Source of the DNA: Xylona heveae TC161
Lineage: Eukaryota > Ascomycota > Xylonomycetes > Xylonales > Xylonaceae
Length of the DNA stretch: 64,000 bases
Assembly: GCF_001619985.1 (NCBI RefSeq)
Contig: NW_017264194.1
Location: 434,001-498,000 of the forward strand
Direction of reading: 5' to 3'
A model generated the notes under the pieces. That model was not told the DNA's origin. It did not search any database and saw only the letters and a program-made list of their open reading frames with translations. Positions 57,491 through 64,000 of the stretch are shown piece after piece. Made by a program: the position numbers and the translations under genes. Positions within the stretch are counted from its first letter, which is position 1; every line of letters starts with the position of its first letter.

Positions 57491-58748
57491 GATGACGGAT
57501 TTGTTGAATTATTCCGAATGCGAATTGAATGAATGTTGCTCTCAGTAAATAAATACTGTTTTATATGCAGACCTTACCATGTGAGAGACTCGGGCGGATA
57601 ACAAGTATATTCGCTGAGATGAATCCTTATCTCCATGTTGGGTGAGATAGTCCATGTACATGACAATCGCATAGCGACTCGAAAGTATCGTCACGGATCA
57701 TCTGCATAGGAATTGTCACGTTGCATCTGCGGCTATATGGTCGATAAGATATGAGATAGGGAGGAAACTCTCCGAGAGGTTCTGAACCAATGATATACCA
57801 CTAGGGCTTCCGATCTTCTACCGCACCTGTCGCTGATTCAACCATTTTGATCGGAAGCCATCCGTATTGCCGCATATCTATTTGTTTGATTGATCGGATA
57901 CAAAATTCCCCTGTACCCCTCCTTTTGATGTGATATTAAACGAGGTATATTTCCAGAATTTTTCTTCATTGTCTATGAAGCAACATTAGAAATTAGAATC
58001 TCCCAGCACTTGACGACATTGTTTATATGGAGGTGCAGAAACGAAACACTTATAAAATCTCCGACGACAGATAATGTCGGGCCAACTTCTCCTGGCTTTT
58101 AGGACATCTCATGAGAATACTCCGTAGAGGACGCCAGCGGTTGTTGTGAAGCGGAGACAAAGTACGGGGTTACAGGTTGTTCGACAGAGGAGAAGTTGGA
58201 TCCTGATACCCAACCCCTCAAACGGACCCCTAATTCGGTTATCTTTAGCGACAGCCAATAAGCCCAAGCTCGCGGCGGGAGCTGCTTGCAGGTAGGATTT
58301 GACGGAACTGAATCCCCGTTTGAGCAGTAGATCTCCTGTGAACGATTTCCAACTTCTCTCTCGAACAGGTATAGTCAATAAATATGATAATTTGGGGTGT
58401 AATTGCCCGTTGCGTCTTCAAGAAGTGTGGATGGTTGAAGAGTCGTTCAGGTGTTATGCTGCTTAGACGGAAATTTATGCCACTTGTGCATAATATATAT
58501 GCACGGACAAGTCTCCACCAACCCGCCCGCCCTTATCGTGAACTTATCTACTACGTAAGGTTAAGGTATATACACTGCCCACAATAGAGTAAAGACGTTC
58601 CATATGGCTTGAAAGAATCGCTTCTCTGAGAGCAATTGCATGATTTCTTCTACTATTCAAATTGCACACGGCAGAGAGGATACGGGGACTTGTCCCCTGA
58701 CTGCCGTCTCCTTATCATCTATCCTATCCCTATCACCAGGCGGCAGAT
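57491..58748. promoter_or_regulatory. Divergent promoter, oxygenase 2 / Zn2Cys6 regulator
   Basis: About 1.26 kb. A minus-strand TATAAA lies at 57559-57567, about 70 bases before the oxygenase ATG. The site-C inverted repeat, a matching half-site at 57805-57815 and TACTCCGTA at 58118 also fall here. The presence of a site in front of the regulator gene would allow self-control. Confidence 0.55.
57852..57864 (+). promoter_or_regulatory. Candidate Zn2Cys6 site C, CGG-N7-CCG
   Basis: GATCGGAAGCCATCCG: CGG, seven bases, CCG, preceded by GAT as in sites A and B. A reverse-strand half-site GATCGGAAGCC at 57815-57805 makes an 11-base inverted repeat with it across 33 bases. Confidence 0.55.
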
Positions 58749-61501
58749 ATGCAAGCCGAAGCCCGCAAATTAAGAAGAACTCCTAACGCGTAAGGAAACC
58801 CTCCTAATATTTCTTCCTGGAGCATTGAACAATGCATTTGACATATGTTGCTTGGATCTTTTTAGATGTATTCCATGCCGTCAGAGCAAAGTGAAATGCT
58901 CTGGCAATGAACCATGTACCAGCTGCCAACGGCGGCTTGTGAAGTGCCGGTTTGCAGAGGAAGGCAACAAATTGTTGGTATCGGAGAGGTTTGTGACTTG
59001 AATATCCTATGAGATTCATGGATGAGAACGGGACTTATAGAGGTCTCAGGTATATCCAAGAGCTACAGAACCAGGCGAAAAATCAGCATTGCGGAACTGG
59101 AACGAAACGCTCCCATGACACAGCTATGGGATCCGGCGATGAAATTGATAGTGAGCAACACTTTGATCAGATCTTTATTTAGCTGTATTGTTCTCAAGAC
59201 TAAGCCCTTGTCAGAGGTAACAGACGGCCAATCTAGAGAACTGCAACCTTCCAGCTGGAGCAACAATGAGCACAGCATATGGAGAAACCCATTTACATTC
59301 CCCTCTATGACTATAAAAAATCCCTATAAAGACAACCGTACCTGGAGTAAGTCTCTAAGCTAGACTCAGTCTAATATTCTAATTACTGACATCTTGGAAT
59401 TAGTTTGGCTAGCTCCTTCATCAGTATGGTCGTTCACTAGGCGGCTCACAACCATGATAACCGAGAAGCTTGACCTTGAAGATTCTTACAGTAGCCCTTT
59501 ATTCAAAGATGGAGATATTTACCAATTAAGTTGGAAACTATCCTCTGATGATAGCCTTCCTGATATCAGTGGTATCCCACCGATTGATTATGCGCTGTAT
59601 CTCTTCAATACCGTCAAATTCCATCTCGGCCAGAACTATCGATTCTTCGATGAAGAGGCGTTCATTACCCATATGCAGGAATTCTACTACGGGTCGGCTA
59701 TTAAAAAAGCTACAGAATCTCGGCTTTGGTTTGTCCAGTTCCTCTTGGTCCTTTCATTTGGAAAAGCTTTTCTGTCGCGATCAAGGAACCCTAGGGATCC
59801 ACCCGGCTCAAAGTTCTTTGTTCGTGCCATGTCCCTCATGCCTGCGCATAGTTCTCTGTTTAAGGATAGTCTGCTGGCAATTGAGGTTCTGGCTCTTGCT
59901 GGATTATATTTCTATTCAATTGATCAAAGAGAGTCGGCGCATTTATACGTAAGCGAACCTTTCATCATTACACTAGGGACTTTTGCTAATATATCTACCT
60001 TTTTTGGAATTGAATTTAGGTAGGTCAAGCAATACGCATAGCGCAGTTGGAAGGAATGCACACCGAGCTGCCTGAAGAGGAACTTGGCGCGGCAACCCTG
60101 ACCCGGTGTCGCAACCTCTGGTGGACTTTATACATCATGGATCGACATTTTTCGTCATCGGTAGGGCTTCCAATGAGCACACAAGATAGCGATATTGCTA
60201 CTTTAATCAATCCGCCGGGTATATCTTCACAACGAGATACGACTCTCAGTCTACAAGTGAAGTTGTCACGCTTACTGGCCTTTATCCTGACTAGTATGTT
60301 CTACAAACCTGTCACCCTCCACACCTTTCCCCTTTTTGTCGTTTGCAGAGTTTTATGTCTCATTTATCTTTCAATATAGCTGTATACAAATCAGTGAAAA
60401 GTCCAATGAAGACGTTTCTCGAGACCACGCAATCTATAGTGAATACTATTGCTGGACATGCGGAAGAAATCGAGAAGATAATCCACGTCAAATTCCAGAG
60501 CTCGGTAGATTCAATGCCCAAGGGGACGCGCCATATAACTCTATTATATCACCAGGTTCGTTGAAATAAAAATCCTCTTTTTTTGCATACCTTTAATTCC
60601 CTAAACTATTTTATTTACTGCAGTGTGTCATTGTGGCAACGCGGCCTCTTCTTCTTTCAGTGCTCAATGAAAGACTAGAAAAGTTAGATGACGGCGGAGC
60701 GGACTGGCAAAATTTCTTGCCCCGTACGAAGTCGTTAATCTCCACCGGTATCAACTCAGCTATAAAGACACTTGAGATATTGTCTGCATTAGTCGAGGAC
60801 AGTCTTCTTGGTAAGTCCGAGTTCTCCATATCTATTATGATACGAGACATTGTTATCATCTGAGAAGGAACTACGAGCTAAATTTGATCTCTTTAGAGGG
60901 TTTCCTGCCATTTGACCTTGAATTTACATACGGATCTGCCGTGCATCTGATAATGGCAAACACACTCTTCCCCAACATGATCGACGGACAGAATACCTAT
61001 AGCCAAGACGCACATTCGATTCTGGACGAAATCATCTGCAAGGGAAACAGAGTTGCCGAAGTGCGGAAACAAGAATTAATTTATCTCGAGGGCTTGTTTC
61101 AGCAGCTTGCCACGCGTGTAGACCGGCGGGGAGATTTCCAAAGCTCTTTTACGCCATCTGTCCTTGACAATAATGTGCAGATAATCGAGCCAAAAGATAA
61201 AAGTTCTTGTGAAAAGGAGGACGAGCAGCAGCAGCAGCAGCAACAACAAGAACTCCCACAACAACCACAACCACAGCAGAAAGCATCTAGGACATCTCCT
61301 GAAACACCAACAACTGCCACTCCTCAATCAGTCACAGCCGCCTCCGGAGACCCTCATCAATTATCTCCCGCTTCGCTAAACCTACAAATGTCGTCAACTA
61401 ATATCGAATATCTCAACAATATTCGAATCTCTTCGTGTGAGATTCTCTCGATCATGGACCAGATTGGCAATCATGAACAAGACTGGGAGGCAGGCGTTTA
61501 A
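58749..61501 (+). CDS. Zn2Cys6 transcription factor with fungal_trans domain
   Basis: Nine exons (58749-58789, 58866-58988, 59050-59150, 59215-59346, 59404-59948, 60020-60293, 60380-60555, 60624-60810, 60897-61501) give 727 residues. The zinc cluster is formed by exons 1 and 2: ACIPCRQSKVKCSGNEPCTS then CQRRLVKC, i.e. CX2CX6CX5CX2CX6C with all six Cys. A linker and coiled-coil start (SERYIQELQNQ) follow. The middle-homology region includes IWLAPSSVWSFTRRLT, YVGQAIRIAQLEGMHTELPE and RCRNLWWTLYIMDRHFSSSV. The last exon ends with an acidic, Gln-rich run and a Ser/Thr-rich tail that could activate transcription. It is probably the regulator of the neighbouring oxygenases, permease and dehydrogenase. 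The many short introns make single junctions less certain, though every join keeps frame. Confidence 0.87.
61225..61248 (+). repeat. CAG/CAA run coding for polyglutamine
   Basis: About eight consecutive Gln codons, mostly CAG then CAA, within the C-terminal exon of the Zn2Cys6 gene; a length-variable site in many fungal regulators. Confidence 0.85.
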
Positions 61502-61724
61502 CAGATACTTGTTTCATTCATTAACATTACATGAACATGGCATTGCTTAGCTCAGTAGCCAAACGAAAGACATGAGTAGTGCAGTCACACAAGTAAGAAG
61601 TGAATATTTCCAGTGTTGCAGTTGCTAGTAAAAGTTTGCCAGATTCGTGGCTCACTATTAGTGTGCAAGACATTGGATAGATCCTTTGGTACATGTAATA
61701 CAATAGTGCATTGCTTCACAACAA

Positions 61725-61834
61725 TCCGTGATGGTGTAGCGGTAACATCGGTCGCTCTCAAGCGATAACCTCAGGCTTAGCCTGAAGTCCATCTCGTGTC
61801 CCGACCAGCCCGGGGTTCGACTCCCCGTCACGGA
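61725..61834 (+). tRNA. tE(CUC): tRNA-Glu (CTC) with a 40-base intron
   Basis: The acceptor stem pairs TCCGTGA with TCACGGA. The D arm is GTG-loop-CAT. The anticodon stem pairs GGTCG (61750-61754) with CGACC (61802-61806); the loop is CTCTCA plus C38, giving anticodon CTC at 61757-61759. The T arm is CGGGG TTCGACT CCCCG. The intron, 61761-61800, begins one base after the anticodon, the canonical place. It contains a perfect TCAGGC-TTA-GCCTGA hairpin. The mature length is 70 bases before CCA addition. Confidence 0.93.
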
Positions 61835-61835
61835 A

Positions 61836-61842
61836 TTTTTTT
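61836..61842 (+). terminator. RNA polymerase III terminator
   Basis: Seven consecutive T starting two bases after the tRNA-Glu acceptor stem. Confidence 0.85.
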
Positions 61843-62329
61843 GCCTTTTTATCTTGATCAGCCCCTGCTGTCAATTAGAAATTTTTTACTTTCCCACATG
61901 TATGGAAAAGATTTGAAATATTCTCAGTGTACACCAGTAAATCTTATTCCAGTGAACATACTCATAACTCGGTAATGATAATACTCATGTTTCGCATCAT
62001 TTAGAACTTCTCAGTCACTGAACATAGCACGACATATCAATGCTGGACGAAGAATGGAAAAAAGGAAGGAAACAAAGCATTAAAAAAGTAATCGCCGGCC
62101 CAGCCCTCCAAAATACCCAGTTATGCCCCGTTCCCGTATTATCCAAGAAAGAGCCTGCTATCCTTCGCCTAAACGCACTGATCATATAAAAAAGGCAACA
62201 TCTCATGTCCAGGCAGCCGTAAAACGATCCGACCATAAAAGAAAGGGAAAAAAAAAAAAAGAACAGAAGGGAAAAGTTGAAGAAGAGATTGCAGTTCCCC
62301 ACACGCAGTACCCCGGTGGCAGCTACACC
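61843..62329. other. Region between tRNA-Glu and the Sha1-like gene
   Basis: About 490 bases, the 3' side of the minus-strand Sha1-like gene; an A run lies at 62250-62261. I see no gene. Confidence 0.5.
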
Positions 62330-64000
62330 TCAAAAAGCCCTCCTCTGCCTTCGGGCTTGTTGCTTCTCCGCCTTTTTCCTCGCAATCCACCCACGCGCAA
62401 GGGCCTGGGTGAGGGTTACCGACTTGACAAGCTGGTCAATTTTCTTTGCGAGGCAGGCTCGCCAGGCGCGCTGCAGGACGGTTGCAGCATTAATGACGCG
62501 ATCTCTGGTCAGCACGACGGATTGGCAATCATGCGCGAGCTTCATGAGCGTGACTCGCTGATGAATGGTTCGGCGGACAAGCATGTGCCGGTATGCGCGC
62601 TGGATTGTAGACGTGGCGCGGACTTTAACAGCGGCTGGAACGAGCCGGGAGCAGAGGAAGGCAAGACTGGCGAGGACAAAGTCCCGATCGAAGACGCGGC
62701 CGGTGTGGATTGAGCTGCCGAAGAGAGATGCTGGGTGATGTTAGCAATTTAATTGAACATGTGAACATTATTGGAGAGAGATGGTGAATGAAATGGAGTT
62801 GGGATATAGTGGGGAATAAAAAGACAGGGGAAGGAAAAAAACTCAAAACTTACCAAAGTGATGGCTGCAGCCCAAGTTTCGGAGCTTGGAATCCAAGCCC
62901 TGGCTCTGAGTTGGGTTTGTGGGATCGTCTTCTGGAGAATGTTCGGAGTTGGAGATGATGTGTGGAAAGTAGACTTCGTATTCCTGGACAATCTTGGCAA
63001 AGACTTGGCCATTTGCAAATGACGTGGTAAGATTGGAGACTTTGAGGCCGTGAAGCCGGCCAATGCTGCGCGCCCATAATTTCAGCAAATAGGTATAGCG
63101 CTCTAGTCCGTCGAGGAACTCCAGCTCTTCGTAATCTTCGTCGATGCAGTCCTCGTCAGCCTGATCGGGGTGCATTTCCGCGAATTTGCGTTTGAAAGTT
63201 CGGATTTCTGGCAAAAGCATCTTTTCTTCGACGAGTGCGCTCAGGCCCCATTTGCCTACTAGAGCCCATAATAGGCCAAGGGTCTTTTCTCTGTATCCGT
63301 CCACAACATCTTCCGGCTTGATTGTCTTGAGTACGCCGTCCATGCCCTTGACTCCATGAAGAGCGGCCAGGGCAATCTGCACGTTGTACATTCTTTGTGC
63401 CTTTGCTTGGCAAGGCAGTTTGAGGAATTGCGACAGAACCCAAGGATTTCCGTCTCTCTCTTGCTGCATAAGATCCAGAATTTCACCGGTTGGCATCGTA
63501 ATAGTCGTATTCGTCGCATTCTCCTGATGAAGATTCAATGAAGGTGGCGGGAAAAGTAGCAGCTCCACGAGATGAGTAAGGTAGACTCCGTCGCGTAGGT
63601 CAGTCGCTAGGTTGTTGATCTTGTATGTGCGTTCTTCGAGCGGATATTGGATATGATGGATGTGGTAGTTGAGATGACCCAGTGCTTTGGGCAAGTCTCC
63701 CAGCGACGGGAGTAGTATTTGGCTCAATGCAGTCAAAACTTCTTTTGTCGATTTGTATAGCGAATTGGGCAAGAATAGACAATCTGTGATATTTTCGGAG
63801 ACCCTGGCCTTGTCGAGAAGCAAAATTAGCATCAGGCTTCGTAGAGTAGTTCGTCTGATACACCACTCTGGTGATCCGCTCAAGGAGTCTCGGTCATCGT
63901 TGGATCCATGAGTAGCGTCAGAATTGCGAACAAGGAAGATGTTGAGATATTCCTCCAAGATTCGTCTTTCAGGCTTTGAAATTTCTTTCCTTTCGCCGGT
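62330..64000 (-). CDS. ASPM/Sha1-type calmodulin-binding protein, partial (runs off the right edge)
   Basis: Exon 64000-62854 is open to the window edge, so the N-terminal part lies outside; exon 62730-62330 ends the protein, for about 515 visible residues. The visible part has a calponin-homology-like region (INNLATDLRDGVYLTHLVEL, MYNVQIALAALHGVKGMDGV, DGYREKTLGLLWALVGKWGL), then WARSIGRLHGLKVSNLTTSF. Across the intron comes CSHHFGASLFGSSIHTGRVF. The C-terminus has IQ-type helices (TIQRAYRHMLVRRTIHQR, NAATVLQRAWRACLAKKI, ALARGWIARKKAEKQQAR). That order, CH domain then IQ motifs, is that of ASPM/Asp, annotated as Sha1 in moulds, which binds calmodulin and works at spindle poles or in septation. 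The Met at 63958 is internal, since the same frame continues upstream. Confidence 0.85.

Noticed and set aside
62123-62713. 196-codon plus-strand frame
   Set aside because: Antisense to the IQ-motif exon of the Sha1-like gene.
1-64000. CCGGCGAAAG at base 1 and its inverse CTTTCGCCGG at 63990-63999
   Set aside because: The two arms lie inside two unrelated partial genes that continue past both edges, so they are not element ends; treated as chance.

Overview
The window is nuclear DNA of a filamentous ascomycete, most likely a eurotiomycete mould of the Aspergillus/Penicillium kind. The signs are split genes with short introns (about 50-110 bases, GTAAGT/GTATGT donors, CTAAC/CTGAC-like branch sites), fungal-only families (Zn2Cys6 regulator, GPI-anchored Ser-rich wall protein, YAT-type permease, Blm10) and a tRNA-Glu split by an intron. 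I see no rRNA, CRISPR array, virus-like element or intact transposon. All exon joins below were read by eye from splice signals and reading frame.

Layout. 0-17 kb: an unrecognised gene cut by the left edge; a SIT4-associated (SAPS) phosphatase subunit; the ESCRT-III protein Vps60; an NRAMP metal transporter; a Diaphanous-type GTPase-binding (GBD/FH3) protein; an ornithine cyclodeaminase/mu-crystallin family protein with a Ser-rich insertion. 19-33 kb: housekeeping genes, all on the minus strand: ribosomal protein eL8 (RPL8), tRNA thiolase Ncs6, proteasome activator Blm10 (1,953 residues) and GPI mannosyltransferase Gpi18. 33-47 kb: a Ser-rich GPI-anchored wall protein, a caspase-fold-like protein of unclear 3' structure, a Ser/Pro-rich unknown protein, the TFIIIC subunit Tfc4 and an F-box protein.

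50.3-61.5 kb looks like a small co-regulated metabolic cluster: a phytanoyl-CoA-dioxygenase-like (FtmOx1-type) enzyme divergent from an amino-acid permease, a D-2-hydroxyacid dehydrogenase, a second Fe(II)/2-oxoglutarate oxygenase, and a divergent Zn2Cys6 transcription factor. Three intergenic regions of this cluster carry the same inverted-repeat site, GATCGG-N7-CCG, as expected for a Zn2Cys6 protein. I infer a substrate-inducible uptake-and-oxidation pathway for a small amino-acid-like compound; the substrate is unknown. This is the most interesting part of the window. After it come an intron-bearing tRNA-Glu(CTC) and, running off the right edge, an ASPM/Sha1-type calmodulin-binding protein.

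The nonameric motif TACGGAGTA/TACTCCGTA occurs at least eight times in the spaces between recognised genes, far above chance. Noncoding stretches are otherwise long (up to 3 kb) and hold mainly simple repeats.
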